The notes under the pieces are model-generated. The model saw only the letters and a program-made list of their open reading frames with translations. It made no database searches and was not told the DNA's origin. From assembly GCA_001295905.1 (NCBI GenBank), contig LJHT01000026.1, positions 1 to 64,000 of the forward strand: a stretch of 64,000 bases of DNA, written 5' to 3'. Source of the stretch: a beta proteobacterium AAP51. Lineage in GTDB: Bacteria; Pseudomonadota; Gammaproteobacteria; Burkholderiales; Burkholderiaceae_C. Below, piece by piece: positions 8,305 to 18,153 of this stretch (the first letter of the stretch is position 1; each line of letters starts with the position of its first letter). Position numbers and translations under genes: made by a program.

Positions 8305-9431
8305 GCCTGCCGCCAGCCGCGGCCAGCTTCGCGCCCAGCTACCGCGCCGCGCGCCGGCTCTTCATGGACGCCAGCGCGGCGGCCGGGCTGACGCTGCAGA
8401 CCTTCGCCCACCCACTGCCCGGCGCGGAAGGCGAAGCGCTGGCCATGGACGTGGCGCGGGCCGGCGGCTTCGATGCCACCGCCCTGCTCGTCATCAGCAG
8501 CGCCTGCCACGGCGTGGAAGGGCATTGCGGCTCGGGCGTGCAGCACGCGCTGCTGAGCGACGCCGCCTTCATGGCCGAGGCGCGGGCCGCGGGCGTGGCG
8601 CTGCTCTTCGTGCACGCGCTGAACCCGCACGGCTTTTCGCACGGCCGGCGCGTCACGCACGAAGGCGTGGACCTGAACCGCAATTTTCTCGACTTCACCG
8701 GCAGCGCTGCGCTGCCGGCCAACCCGGGCTACGACGCGCTGGCCCTCCAGCTGGTGCCCCCCACCTGGCCACCCACGCCCGAGAACGAAGCCGCGCTGGC
8801 GGCCTATGCGCAAGCGCACGGCGAACGCGGCCTGCAGCAGGCCATCACCGGCGGCCAGTACCGCCACCCGCAGGGCTTGTTCTACGGCGGCCACGCGCCC
8901 ACCTGGAGCCGGCTGGCCATCGAACGTGTGCTGCGCCAGCACGCCGGCAGCGTGCAGCGGCTGGGCTGGATCGACCTGCACACCGGCCTGGGCCCCTGCG
9001 GCCACGGCGAACGCATCTTCGCCGCCCGCCCCGATAACGCCACGCTGGCCCGCGCCCGCGCCTGGTGGGGTGCCGACGGCGGCACGGTGACGGCCCTGCA
9101 CGACGGCAGCAGCAGCGCGGCCAGCCAGATCAGCGGCATGCTGTGGCAGGCCGCCTACAGCCAGTGCCCGCAGGCCGAATTCACCGGCATCGCGCTGGAG
9201 TACGGCACCGTGCCGCTGGCGCAGGCGCTGCTGGCGCTGCGGCACGACCACTGGTGCGCCGCCCAGCCCCGGGTGGATGCCGCGCAGCGCGAAGCTGCGC
9301 GCCAGGCCATGCGCACGGCCTTCTACGTCGACACCGAAGACTGGAAGCAGCAGATCGTGCAGCAGGGCCGCGCCGCGGCGCGCCTGGCTGTATCGGGCCT
9401 TTCGGGGCAGGCCGGGCTGGCCGGCGGCTGA
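8301..9431 (+). CDS. DUF2817 domain protein, M14-like zinc carboxypeptidase
   Basis: A 376-aa protein of the DUF2817 family, which has the zinc carboxypeptidase (M14) fold. Metal and catalytic signatures are HGVEGHCG (His and Glu ligands), GVDLNRNF (the Asn-Arg substrate clamp of M14), DLHTGLGP (third ligand) and ALEYGT (catalytic Glu region). The start ATG 8301 overlaps the M20 gene stop as ATGA; the frame is open much further upstream but those codons lie within the M20 gene. No signal peptide is seen, so it is probably cytoplasmic. The substrate is unknown. It ends 16 bp before the convergent patatin gene. Confidence 0.85.
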   Translation: MSLPPAAASFAPSYRAARRLFMDASAAAGLTLQTFAHPLPGAEGEALAMDVARAGGFDATALLVISSACHGVEGHCGSGVQHALLSDAAFMAEARAAGVALLFVHALNPHGFSHGRRVTHEGVDLNRNFLDFTGSAALPANPGYDALALQLVPPTWPPTPENEAALAAYAQAHGERGLQQAITGGQYRHPQGLFYGGHAPTWSRLAIERVLRQHAGSVQRLGWIDLHTGLGPCGHGERIFAARPDNATLARARAWWGADGGTVTALHDGSSSAASQISGMLWQAAYSQCPQAEFTGIALEYGTVPLAQALLALRHDHWCAAQPRVDAAQREAARQAMRTAFYVDTEDWKQQIVQQGRAAARLAVSGLSGQAGLAGG

Positions 9432-9447
9432 AGCCGGCCCGCTACCG

Positions 9448-11799
9448 TCAAGGCACGCCGATCACCAGGTAGGCGTTCACCTGCCCGCCGCTGCCCCGCC
9501 CCAGGCCCAGGAAAAACGGACCCACGGGCGTTTCGCCGGCCAGGTAGACGGCCACGCTGTGCAGGTCGCCGTCGCGCACCTGGCGCGTATACGGCCGGCC
9601 CACGCGCGCTGTTTCCAGCGCCAGCCCGGCGCGCAGTTCGCCGCGCAGCCCCAGCGGCGCGCGGCCGATGATGCGTTCTCCGCGCAGCTGGCCATAGGCC
9701 ACCTTGTCGCCCAGCAACTGGCCGCTGGCATAGCCGGTGAGGTTGAGCAAACCGCCCAGCCGGGCAGCGTCGGTCAGCGGCAGCGCGCCGCGCGTGGACC
9801 CCACCCAGCTGGCGCGGCCGGCCAGCACGTAGGACTGCCAGGGCCACGAGGCACTGAGATCGAAGGCAAGGCGGGCATAGTCGCGCCGGGGTGAATCGAA
9901 GTAGCTCGTCTTCAGCGCCCATCCGCGGCTGGGAAAGTACAGGCGGTTGCCCTGTTCGAGGTCCAGCGACAGCAGCCAGCCCCCGCTGCGCCTTTCGGCC
10001 AGTTCGCTGGTCAGCAGCGACAGCACGTCCAGGCCCGTGTCCAGGGTATTGCTCACCTGCGTTTCGCGCCAGCCCAGGCGCGCCTGGCCCAGCAGCCGGA
10101 AGTTCACGCCCAGCCCCAGGTCGAGCCGCGTGCGCGCGCTGCGGTACTCGGCCACGCGCTGCTCGACGAACCAGTAGTCGCTGCGCTCGCGGCGGTACTC
10201 CAGGGCTGCGTTGAAGAAGGTGGCCTGGCTGGCGTCCAGCGGCTGGTAAAGCTCGGCCGCGGCGCCGGTCACGCCGCCCAGTTCGCCCACCAGCAGCAGC
10301 TCGCCGCCCAGCGGGTTCAGCCAGGTCTTCTGGTAGCCCGCCCGCAGCACGTAGCTGCTGCCCTGGCTGAGGTTGCTGTCCAGCCGCAGTGCGAAGCGCA
10401 GGTAGTCAGGCCCCCAGGGCTTTTCCACCGGGAACAGCCGCAGCACGTTGCGGCCCTGGCTGGTGAGCACGGCGTAGTCCACGCGCTCGTAGTGGCCGTC
10501 GCCATAGGCGCGCAGCAGGTCGCGGTTGAGTGCCTGCGTGTCCAGCGGCGCGCCGTCGCGCTGGCCCAGGTAGCGCTGCACCACGGCCGGATTCACGCGC
10601 GTGAGGCCGGCAATCTCCACCGCGTCGATGCGCGGCACGTCGCGCTCGCGCACGTCCACGCTGCGCCTCCAGGCGGCGTAGGCCGGCTCGGGCACGCCCA
10701 GCGTCGCCAGGCGCGTCACCAGGGCTTCAGCGGCCACACGGCCGCGGTCGGCGGCATCGGCATGGCGGTCGAAAGAACCCGCGGTCACGTCGCCCAGGTC
10801 GGGCTGGATGACGATGTCCTGCGGCTGCAGCAAGGCCAGGCTGGCACTGACGTTCTGCTCGGTGAGCAGCGCCACCATCTGCGTGGTGATGCTCAGCAGG
10901 CCCTGCACCTGCTCGGGCTTCAGCGGCGGCGAACCCACGTTCACGGCGATCACCACCTCGGGATTGCAGCGCTCACGCACCTCGCGGATGGGCAGGTTGT
11001 CCACCAGGCCGCCATCCACCAGCTTGCGGCCGCGGTACTCCAGCGGCGCCAGCAGGCCGGGCACGCTCATGCTCGCGCGCATGGCCAGCGTGAGGCTGCC
11101 GTCGCGCAGCACCACGCGTTCGCCAGTGCCGATGTCGGTGGCGATGATGCTCAGCGGCAGCGGCAGCTGCTGCAGTTCACGCTCGCCGGTGTCGGCGCGC
11201 ACCAGGTGGTTGAAAAAGAGCTTGATCTTCTGCCCCGTCACCACCCCCGGCAGCGCCACCGCGCCGCCGGCCGTCAGGCCGGTTTCGGTGCCGGGCAGGA
11301 AGCGCTGCTGCAGCCGCTTGTTGCGGAAGTTCAGGTCTTCGTAGGCGGGGTCGTCGCGGAACATGTCGGCCCAGTCGGCGCGCGCCAGTTCCTTGCGCAT
11401 CTCGGCCGGCGACAGGCCCGCGGCCCAGGCCCCGGCCACCAGCGCGCCCATGCTGGTGCCAGCCACGCAATCCACCGGGATGCGCAGCCTTTCCAGCACC
11501 TCCAGCACACCGACGTGCGCCGCACCGCGCGCGCCGCCGCCGCCCAGCACCAGGCCCACCCGCGGGCGCGCCGTGGCCACGGGTGCCGACGCCGAAGCGG
11601 CCACGGCCGGCGGCGCCGGGGCCGTCGGGGCCGATGAAGGCATGGGCGACGGCGCCGGCTGTGCGGTGGCGGCCATGGTGGCCGCCACCAGGGCGCATGC
11701 AAAGGCGGCGCGGGCCAGGGTGCAGGCCCCGGCGCTGGCCCGGGCGCAGCGGCCTCGCCCGCCAAACCCCGTGCGCCCTGGGCTGGAAGTACTGCTCAT
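9448..11799 (-). CDS. Patatin-like phospholipase fused to POTRA and outer-membrane barrel (type Vd autotransporter, PlpD-like)
   Basis: A 783-aa two-part protein. After an N-terminal signal region and a Pro/Ala/Ser-rich linker comes a patatin domain (about residues 78-290). It has the oxyanion loop GGGGARG, nucleophile elbow GTSMG (Ser116) and catalytic Asp in VDGG (Asp262). Residues about 385-460 look like a single POTRA domain ([18 protein letters not shown]), and the remainder is rich in alternating beta strands, consistent with an Omp85-type 16-stranded barrel. This matches the type Vd secretion architecture of Pseudomonas PlpD and Fusobacterium FplA, which display a phospholipase A1 at the outer membrane. 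It is divergent from a diguanylate cyclase gene 64 bp away. Whether the lipase is released or stays attached is unknown. Confidence 0.88.
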   Translation of the reverse strand: MSSTSSPGRTGFGGRGRCARASAGACTLARAAFACALVAATMAATAQPAPSPMPSSAPTAPAPPAVAASASAPVATARPRVGLVLGGGGARGAAHVGVLEVLERLRIPVDCVAGTSMGALVAGAWAAGLSPAEMRKELARADWADMFRDDPAYEDLNFRNKRLQQRFLPGTETGLTAGGAVALPGVVTGQKIKLFFNHLVRADTGERELQQLPLPLSIIATDIGTGERVVLRDGSLTLAMRASMSVPGLLAPLEYRGRKLVDGGLVDNLPIREVRERCNPEVVIAVNVGSPPLKPEQVQGLLSITTQMVALLTEQNVSASLALLQPQDIVIQPDLGDVTAGSFDRHADAADRGRVAAEALVTRLATLGVPEPAYAAWRRSVDVRERDVPRIDAVEIAGLTRVNPAVVQRYLGQRDGAPLDTQALNRDLLRAYGDGHYERVDYAVLTSQGRNVLRLFPVEKPWGPDYLRFALRLDSNLSQGSSYVLRAGYQKTWLNPLGGELLLVGELGGVTGAAAELYQPLDASQATFFNAALEYRRERSDYWFVEQRVAEYRSARTRLDLGLGVNFRLLGQARLGWRETQVSNTLDTGLDVLSLLTSELAERRSGGWLLSLDLEQGNRLYFPSRGWALKTSYFDSPRRDYARLAFDLSASWPWQSYVLAGRASWVGSTRGALPLTDAARLGGLLNLTGYASGQLLGDKVAYGQLRGERIIGRAPLGLRGELRAGLALETARVGRPYTRQVRDGDLHSVAVYLAGETPVGPFFLGLGRGSGGQVNAYLVIGVP

Positions 11800-11863
11800 G
11801 CGGCGATTCTGGCCTGCCCGCCGGTCTCAAGCCTGCCCCGCCGCGGTCGATATCCACCGCACG

Positions 11864-13660
11864 ATGCCCTGTGCCGCCCTGCTCCGGCCCACCCTCCAGC
11901 CCTGGTGGCGCTGCGTGCTGGGCGCCTGGCCGGCCCTGCTGGTGCTGCTGGCAGGGCTGTGGGCCTTCGGCGCGCCGGCGCAGGCGGGTGAGCGCAGCCT
12001 GCGGCTGCAAGGCCAGGCGGCGGTGCCGGTGTGGCCTGGGGTCACGCTGCTGTTCGACCCCGAGGGGCAGCTGGACCTGGCTGCCGCGCAGGCCGCCTAC
12101 GCGGCGGGCCGGTTCCAGCCGCCTTCCGGCACGCCGGGCAACCTGGGCCGCAGCGCCAGCACGGTGTGGCTGCACTTCGCGGTGCAGGTGCCCGGCACGG
12201 CGCCCGTGCAACGGGTGCTGGAGATCGACTACCCGCCGCTGAACCGCATCGACCTCTACGTGTTGCAGCCCGGCGCCGAGGCGCAGCACCTGGTGATGGG
12301 CAACCAGCTGCCGCTTGCACAACGCCTGACCCCGGCGCGCACGCATGCGGCGCCGCTGCAGCTGGCACCCGGCCGGCACGAGCTGCTGATGCGCGTGCAG
12401 ACCACCAGCTCGATGGTGCTGCCCATGACGCTGCGCACGCCCGAGAACTTCACGTACCACGAGTCGCGCGCGCAGATCACGCTGGGCATCGTGCTGGGGC
12501 TGGCGCTTTGCATGCTGCTCTACAGCCTGACGCACTGGGTCACGCTGCGCGACAGCCTCTTCCTCGACTACGCCCTGCTGCTGGTGGGCAACCTCGTCTT
12601 CGTGCTGGCCTACTTCGGCCTGGGCGCCCAGCACCTCTGGCCGGCATGGCCGGCGCTGTCGATGTCGGTGGCGCCGATGGCCGTGATGGTGGCGGTGGCC
12701 GCGGGTGCACGCTTCATGGCGGCGGCATTGGCGGCGCACGAGATCAGCCGCTTCATCGCGGGGCTGCTGCGCTGCATTTGGATGGCCGCGCTGGCGGCGC
12801 TGGTCGTCACGGCCTTGGGCCTCGTGAGCTACCGCAGCGCGCAGACCCTGGTGACGGTGCTGGGCGTGGCGGCCACGGTGGCCGTGCTGCCGGTGGCCTA
12901 CATCCGGGCGCGCCGCGGCGAAGTCACGGCGTTCTACATGCTCTTCGGCTGGGCCTTCTATTCACTGGGAACGCTCACCATGGCCGGGCTGCTGCGCGGG
13001 CTGGTGGAACCCAGCTTCCTGGCGCAGAGCATCTACCCGCTGTCGCTGGTGGTGGAGATGAGTGCCTGGATGGCCGTGCTGAGCCTGCGCGTGCAGGCCA
13101 TCCACCGCAACGCCGATCGTGCGCGCCTGGAAACCGAGACCCTGCGCACGCTGGCGCAGACCGACGCCCTCACCGGCCTGCCCAACCGCCGCGGCCTGCA
13201 GCAGCACCTGGCCGCCCTGCTGCCGCAGGCACGCCCGCAGCGCCTGCTGGCGCTGTATCTGCTGGACCTGGACGGCTTCAAGCCCATCAACGACCGCCAC
13301 GGCCACGACGTCGGCGACGCCTTGCTGCGCGCCGTGGGCCAGCGCCTGCAGGCCCAGCTGCGCGCCAGCGACGTGGTGGCCCGCCTGGGCGGCGACGAGT
13401 TCGTGGTGCTGGCCGCCGGCCTGCCCGACGAGGCCCACGCCCAGGCCATCGGCCAGAAGATGGTGGCTGCCTTCGACGAGCCCTTCGTCATCGAGCAGCA
13501 GGTCTGCCACGTCGGCCTGACGGCCGGCTACGCACTGGCGCCGCTGGACGGGCAGAGCGCCGACGAACTGCTCAAGCGCGCCGACGCTGCCATGTACGCC
13601 GGCAAGCAGGCCGGCCGGCGGCGTGTGCAGCGCGGCGGGCGCTCGCTGGCCATGGCCTGA
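11864..13660 (+). CDS. Diguanylate cyclase with 7TMR-DISM sensor region
   Basis: A 598-aa inner-membrane cyclic-di-GMP synthase. The order is a signal-like N-terminus ending at AQA, a periplasmic 7TMR-DISMED2 sensor domain (about residues 45-195), a seven-helix 7TMR-DISM membrane block (about 205-405), a short coiled-coil ([14 protein letters not shown]) and a C-terminal GGDEF domain. The active-site motif GGDEF is intact at about residues 509-513, and RASD just upstream is a canonical RxxD inhibitory site, so the enzyme should be active and product-inhibited. I use ATG 11864, where the hydrophobic leader begins. It is divergent from the patatin autotransporter. The periplasmic ligand is unknown; DISMED2 domains often bind carbohydrates. 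Confidence 0.9.
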   Translation: MPCAALLRPTLQPWWRCVLGAWPALLVLLAGLWAFGAPAQAGERSLRLQGQAAVPVWPGVTLLFDPEGQLDLAAAQAAYAAGRFQPPSGTPGNLGRSASTVWLHFAVQVPGTAPVQRVLEIDYPPLNRIDLYVLQPGAEAQHLVMGNQLPLAQRLTPARTHAAPLQLAPGRHELLMRVQTTSSMVLPMTLRTPENFTYHESRAQITLGIVLGLALCMLLYSLTHWVTLRDSLFLDYALLLVGNLVFVLAYFGLGAQHLWPAWPALSMSVAPMAVMVAVAAGARFMAAALAAHEISRFIAGLLRCIWMAALAALVVTALGLVSYRSAQTLVTVLGVAATVAVLPVAYIRARRGEVTAFYMLFGWAFYSLGTLTMAGLLRGLVEPSFLAQSIYPLSLVVEMSAWMAVLSLRVQAIHRNADRARLETETLRTLAQTDALTGLPNRRGLQQHLAALLPQARPQRLLALYLLDLDGFKPINDRHGHDVGDALLRAVGQRLQAQLRASDVVARLGGDEFVVLAAGLPDEAHAQAIGQKMVAAFDEPFVIEQQVCHVGLTAGYALAPLDGQSADELLKRADAAMYAGKQAGRRRVQRGGRSLAMA

Positions 13661-13733
13661 ACCCGCTGCTTCTGCCGGCGCCGGTCGCCCGCGAAAGCCG
13701 CCGCCTCACAGGCAGCGCAAGCCCGGCCCCGGT

Positions 13734-15791
13734 TCAGGCCCCGGCAACGGTTGCCAGGCTGCGGGCGGCCCCTGCCTGCGCCTGCCGTGCAGCCTGGCTG
13801 CGCAGCTGATTCAAGGCAATCTCCACCGACTCCAGCGCGGCGCCGTCCAGTTGCTCGATACGCCACACAGGCGCCAAGCCGGGTTCGGCGGGGCTCCAGT
13901 CCTGCCGGTGCAACTGCTCTGCCAGGTCGAGGCACACCTCGGCCGCACGGCTCAGGCCGGCGTCCCGGATGTGGAAGACCAACTGCCCCGCGCCCACCCC
14001 CACGGCCGGGTAGGCGATGTCGGCATGGCTGCGCAACACGGCGGCCGCGCGCTTCTGGAAGGCCTGCAGCAGTTCAGGCGCAGGCTTCATGCGCACCAGC
14101 AGCGCATCGTCCAGCGTCAGCAGGCCCAGGCACATGGGCAAGCCTCGGGCGCGGGCCTGCCAATGTGCACCATGGAAGGCCGCGCCGAGGCTGGCCTCGG
14201 GGGCCAGGCCCGTCAAGGGCGAGACCTGCAGCACGCCCGCCATGGCCTGGGCCTGCTGGCGCAGTGCGGCGTTCTCCTGCAGCAGCGTGGCCACCTGTTG
14301 GCGCGAGCGGTCCAGGTCGGCCTGCAGGTCTTCGATGTTGCGTTCGGCCTCCAGGATGCGAACCAGCCGGGCCGCATCACCGGCATGCCGGGCGGCCTGC
14401 GCCGCCGCTTGCTGGCGCGCCCAGGTCAAGGCCAGGTCGCTGCGCCCCGCGCGCTCCGCCATGTCGCTGGCAATGCCGTACATCCACGGCAGGTTGCTCA
14501 CGTGCCCAGGCTGCTGCGCGGTCTCGATGCAGCCCTGCATGTCCCGCAGCGCCTCGGCGAAACGACCGGAACGGGCGAGCAGGATGGCCCTCAGCGTTCG
14601 GGTCATCTGCTGGCGTTCGACATGCACCGGGCTGCCCGGCACGCTGGACAGATCGACGGCCTGCTCGAACGCCGCCAGCGCCTGCCAGGCCTCGTCCACG
14701 CGGCCCAGCTTCTCGAGCAGGCTGGCGCGGTTGCCCAGGGCGGGCGGGCGCCGGTTGACGGCGCCCTGCTCGGCAATGTCGCGAATCAAGGCGTCGACGA
14801 GCGCCAGGCCTTCCTCGTAGGTGGCTTGCGCCTGGGCGGCCTGGCCCTGGGCCTCCTGCTGCTCGCCCCAGTTGATGAGGAAGACGATCTCGTTGCAGCG
14901 CTCGGCCAGGATCTGCTGACCGGCGTTCTGGCTGATGGCATAGGCCAGGCTCTCCCGGCACAGACGCAGCCCGTTCTCGGCGTTGCTCTTGTCGCGGAAC
15001 GCCGCCGCCATGTAGCTCTTGCAGCGCATCAGGTCTTCGGGGCTGCCGGCGACGCGCAGCACTTCGCCGGCCTCCTGCAGGTAACGAAGACCCAGCGCGC
15101 TGTCGCCTGCTGCCACGTGAACACAACCCAGGGCCAGCCTGGCCTGGGCTTCGAGCAGCGCGCTGCCTTCCGCACGCGCCACCTGCAGCGCATGGGCAGC
15201 CAGCTTCGTGGCCACCACGGCGGTGCCGCGCCGCACGGCCAGCGCCGAGCACAGCACCAGGGCCTGCACACGCGCACTGGGCGAAGGCCCATGGCTGGCC
15301 AGGACGAGGGCCCGCTCGGCAAGCAGTTGCGCCTGGTCGAGGCGGCCGGCGTCGCGAGCGGCCTTGGCCTCCTGCAGGAGTGCCAGCACACCCGCGGCAC
15401 CCGGCTCTGCACCGGAGTCGGCAGCGTCCTGAGCAAGCGACGCTTCCTTGAGCACCCCCACGAAACGGTAGCCCACGCCATGCACCGAGGCGAACAGGAC
15501 CGGCTTGTCCGCGCAGTCGCCGCACGCACGTCTCGCTTCCATCATCGCGCGCGCCAGCATCTTGGGTGACACGCCGGGCCGTGGCCAGACCTCCTTCAGC
15601 AGCTCGGCATGCGGCACCACCCTGCCTCGGTGCTCGATGAGATACAGCATGAGGTCGAAAACACGCCGACGCAGGGCCTGAGCACGGCCATCGACGAACA
15701 GCTCGCGGGTGGCTGGACGCAACTCGCAGTTGCCGAAGCAGACGGCAGGCATCGGAGCGGCCTCGGGCGGCTCGGCAAGAAGACGGTTCAT
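13734..15791 (-). CDS. Winged-helix (OmpR-type) DNA-binding protein with TPR region
   Basis: A 685-aa putative transcription factor. Residues about 15-110 form an OmpR/PhoB-like winged helix (LRRRVFDLMLYLIEHRGRVV, then HGVGYRFVGVL). The rest is a long alpha-helical, Ala/Leu-rich region consistent with tetratricopeptide repeats, similar in layout to CadC/HilA- or BTAD-like regulators but with no transmembrane helix or receiver domain. The start chosen is ATG 15789-15791; the frame continues upstream without conserved sequence. It lies between two cyclic-di-GMP genes and is divergent from the PAS-GGDEF-EAL gene, which it may regulate. A late segment (about 500-650) is less repeat-like and might be a ligand domain. 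Target and signal are unknown. Confidence 0.75.
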   Translation of the reverse strand: MNRLLAEPPEAAPMPAVCFGNCELRPATRELFVDGRAQALRRRVFDLMLYLIEHRGRVVPHAELLKEVWPRPGVSPKMLARAMMEARRACGDCADKPVLFASVHGVGYRFVGVLKEASLAQDAADSGAEPGAAGVLALLQEAKAARDAGRLDQAQLLAERALVLASHGPSPSARVQALVLCSALAVRRGTAVVATKLAAHALQVARAEGSALLEAQARLALGCVHVAAGDSALGLRYLQEAGEVLRVAGSPEDLMRCKSYMAAAFRDKSNAENGLRLCRESLAYAISQNAGQQILAERCNEIVFLINWGEQQEAQGQAAQAQATYEEGLALVDALIRDIAEQGAVNRRPPALGNRASLLEKLGRVDEAWQALAAFEQAVDLSSVPGSPVHVERQQMTRTLRAILLARSGRFAEALRDMQGCIETAQQPGHVSNLPWMYGIASDMAERAGRSDLALTWARQQAAAQAARHAGDAARLVRILEAERNIEDLQADLDRSRQQVATLLQENAALRQQAQAMAGVLQVSPLTGLAPEASLGAAFHGAHWQARARGLPMCLGLLTLDDALLVRMKPAPELLQAFQKRAAAVLRSHADIAYPAVGVGAGQLVFHIRDAGLSRAAEVCLDLAEQLHRQDWSPAEPGLAPVWRIEQLDGAALESVEIALNQLRSQAARQAQAGAARSLATVAGA

Positions 15792-16034
15792 GAGGCTGCA
15801 GTGAAAGGCCGGAAGGCCCGGGGTAGGAAGCTCGGCAGTGGGTTCGGCGCGAACGACGGCTGGCAAACATCGGCCAAGGTGGCCGCGCAGGCAGCCGCAA
15901 GGTTCAAAAGTGGCTCAATCTTGTCGCCAAGGCCTCAACAGTGTGAGGACGATCACTTCTGATTGCAACAATGACAAACCAGAAGGAGAACCCTCTCGAG
16001 CTGTCACGCCGACACCTCGTTCCGAAGGCCACCG
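15792..16034. promoter_or_regulatory. Divergent intergenic region with inverted repeat
   Basis: This 243-bp non-coding stretch separates the TPR regulator from the PAS-GGDEF-EAL gene. It contains the perfect inverted repeat CCTCA-N6-TGAGG at 15933-15948, a candidate regulator site. It is locally less GC-rich around 15955-15985, as expected for a promoter region. I could not assign confident -35/-10 pairs. Confidence 0.35.
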
Positions 16035-18107
16035 TTGAAGAGAACCCTGGGATTGGGCACCGCTGCCCTGACGCTGAGCTTGCCGGCGCTGTTGCTGGCC
16101 GTGTTTAGCTTTCATGTTCTGAGCGCTGACGACAGGGCCGCCCCGCAGCGGCCCGGGTCGCAGGCATCGGCGAAGGCTCACGACCCTGGCCACCTTGGCG
16201 CCACTGGGGCCACGCTGCAAGCCGTGAACTGGGCCGTGCCCACCTACGCACAGGCTCGGGCGGCCGAGTCGACACCCGACGGCGGCAAGCCTGCGGGCCT
16301 GACGGCGGCGCCGCCGAGAGCCGTGCCGTTGGCGCTGTCCATGGCGTGGGGGGTGCTGCTGCTGGGCTATGGCGGTGGCGGCCTGCTGTTGTGGCGGCTG
16401 CACCGCCACCACCAACGGGCGCGGCAGCGCATCGACCTGCTGGCACGCTTTTTCGCCAACAGCGGCGAATCGATGGCCATCCTCGACAAGGAACTGCGGC
16501 TCATCGAAGTGAACCCCGCCTTCGAAAGGGAAACGGGCTACGAGGCGGCAGATATCCTGGGCCGTGACTCCCGGCTGCTGCTGGCCGACGCGGCCCAGGG
16601 TGCCGAGCTTCTGGCGCAGCAGTTCAGCACCCTGGCGACTACAGGCCTCTGGCGCGGCGAGGTGTGGGTGCGCCACAAGGATGGCCACGAGTACCTGCGC
16701 TGGACCACGATGGCCGTGGTGCGCAACGAACTGGGCCAGGTCACGCACTACGCCTGCTGTTCCATCGATCTTTCGCAGGTGAAGCAGGCCGAGGAAAGCC
16801 TGCGCCACCTGGCCAGCCACGACCCGCTGACGCAACTGCCCAACCGCGAGCAGCTCCGCGGCCGGCTGGAGCTGGCCTTGGCGGCCGCGCTACGCGACAA
16901 GACCGGGTTGGCGGTGCTGTTCATCGACATGGACCACTTCAAGAAGGTCAACGACAACCTGGGCCACACCGTGGGTGACGGCCTGCTGGTGGAAGTGGCG
17001 CGCCGCCTGCGTGCCCTGGTGCGGGACAGCGACATCGTGGCGCGGCTGGGTGGCGACGAGTTCGGGCTGGTGCTCACCGACGTGGGCCCGGGCGCCGCCA
17101 TGGCCGCCGAGGCCCTGGCCCGGAAACTGGTGCACAGCCTGAGCCAGCCGTATCTGGTGCAGGGGCACGAGCTCTACTCCACGCCCAGCATCGGCATCGC
17201 GGTGGCCCCGGAGAACGGCGAAGACAGTGCCACGCTGATGAAGAACGCCGACGCGGCGATGTACCACGTCAAGAGCAAGGGCAGGAACAACTACCAGTTC
17301 ATCACCCCGGCCTTGAGGGAAGCGATGCAGGTCAGGCTGGCCCTGGAAGCCGGCCTGCGCGGGGTGGCCCAGCGCAGCGAACTGGTGCTGCACTACCAGC
17401 CGCAGCTCGACCTGCGCACGGGCCTCATCGTGGGCGTGGAAGCGCTGGTGCGCTGGCAGCATCCTCAGCTGGGCCTGGTCCCGCCTTCCAGCTTCATACC
17501 CGTGGCCGAAGAAACCGGCCAGATCGAGAGCATCGGCCTGTGGGTGCTCGACCAGGCCCTGCAGCAGGTGGCGCTGTGGCGCCATGCAGGCCATCGCCGG
17601 CTGCGCGTGGCCGTGAACGTCTCGGCCCGGCAGTTGCTGGCCGACAGCTTCGTCAGCGAGGTGGCCAACGCGCTGGAGCGCCACCAGCTCCCCAGCGATG
17701 CGCTGGAGCTGGAACTGACCGAGGGCGTGGCGATGGGCGACCCCGAGCGCACGGCCAGGCTGCTAGGGCAGTTGCGCCGCATCGGCGTGGCCGTGGCGAT
17801 CGATGACTTCGGCACGGGCTACTCGAGCCTGGCCTACCTGAAACAGTTGCCGCTGAGCTGCCTGAAGCTGGACCGCAGCTTCGTGAGCGACATCGAGAGC
17901 GACGCCAACGACGCCGCCATCTGCTCGGCGTCCATCCAGCTGGCGCACAGCCTGGGGGTGGGCGTGGTGGCCGAGGGCGTGGAAACCACCTCGCAGCTCG
18001 AGTTCCTGCGCCACCTGGGCTGCGACATGGTGCAGGGCTACTTCATCAGCAAACCGCTGCCCGGCGCCGACTGCGCGCGTTTCCTGCAGGAAGCACGACA
18101 CCGCTAG
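16035..18107 (+). CDS. PAS-GGDEF-EAL cyclic-di-GMP signalling protein
   Basis: A 690-aa membrane protein with both cyclase and phosphodiesterase domains. Two hydrophobic segments (about residues 5-25 and 100-118) flank a short periplasmic loop. Then come a PAS domain (about 140-255), a GGDEF domain with intact GGDEF at 339-343 and an RDSD I-site before it, and an EAL domain starting with EAL at 469-471. EAL catalytic motifs ELTEG, IDDFGTGYSSL and AEGVET are all present. Both activities could therefore work, with PAS input choosing between them. The start is TTG 16035 preceded by GAAGG at 6-bp spacing; no ATG or GTG is available between the preceding in-frame stop and this point. It is divergent from the TPR regulator. 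Confidence 0.88.
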   Translation: MKRTLGLGTAALTLSLPALLLAVFSFHVLSADDRAAPQRPGSQASAKAHDPGHLGATGATLQAVNWAVPTYAQARAAESTPDGGKPAGLTAAPPRAVPLALSMAWGVLLLGYGGGGLLLWRLHRHHQRARQRIDLLARFFANSGESMAILDKELRLIEVNPAFERETGYEAADILGRDSRLLLADAAQGAELLAQQFSTLATTGLWRGEVWVRHKDGHEYLRWTTMAVVRNELGQVTHYACCSIDLSQVKQAEESLRHLASHDPLTQLPNREQLRGRLELALAAALRDKTGLAVLFIDMDHFKKVNDNLGHTVGDGLLVEVARRLRALVRDSDIVARLGGDEFGLVLTDVGPGAAMAAEALARKLVHSLSQPYLVQGHELYSTPSIGIAVAPENGEDSATLMKNADAAMYHVKSKGRNNYQFITPALREAMQVRLALEAGLRGVAQRSELVLHYQPQLDLRTGLIVGVEALVRWQHPQLGLVPPSSFIPVAEETGQIESIGLWVLDQALQQVALWRHAGHRRLRVAVNVSARQLLADSFVSEVANALERHQLPSDALELELTEGVAMGDPERTARLLGQLRRIGVAVAIDDFGTGYSSLAYLKQLPLSCLKLDRSFVSDIESDANDAAICSASIQLAHSLGVGVVAEGVETTSQLEFLRHLGCDMVQGYFISKPLPGADCARFLQEARHR

Positions 18108-18153
18108 CGGCCCAGCCGCGGCGCCCCTGAGCCCGCAGAACCCGGCCGGCGGC

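Noticed and set aside
13623..15569. Long plus-strand open frame opposite the TPR regulator.
   Set aside because: Low-complexity antisense shadow; the minus-strand protein has a convincing winged helix.
15971..16108. 45-codon ORF beginning MTNQKENPLELSRRH upstream of and overlapping the PAS-GGDEF-EAL gene in another frame.
   Set aside because: No strong ribosome-binding site, and the overlapping frame contains the true signal-like N-terminus of the next protein. A leader peptide cannot be excluded but is not supported.
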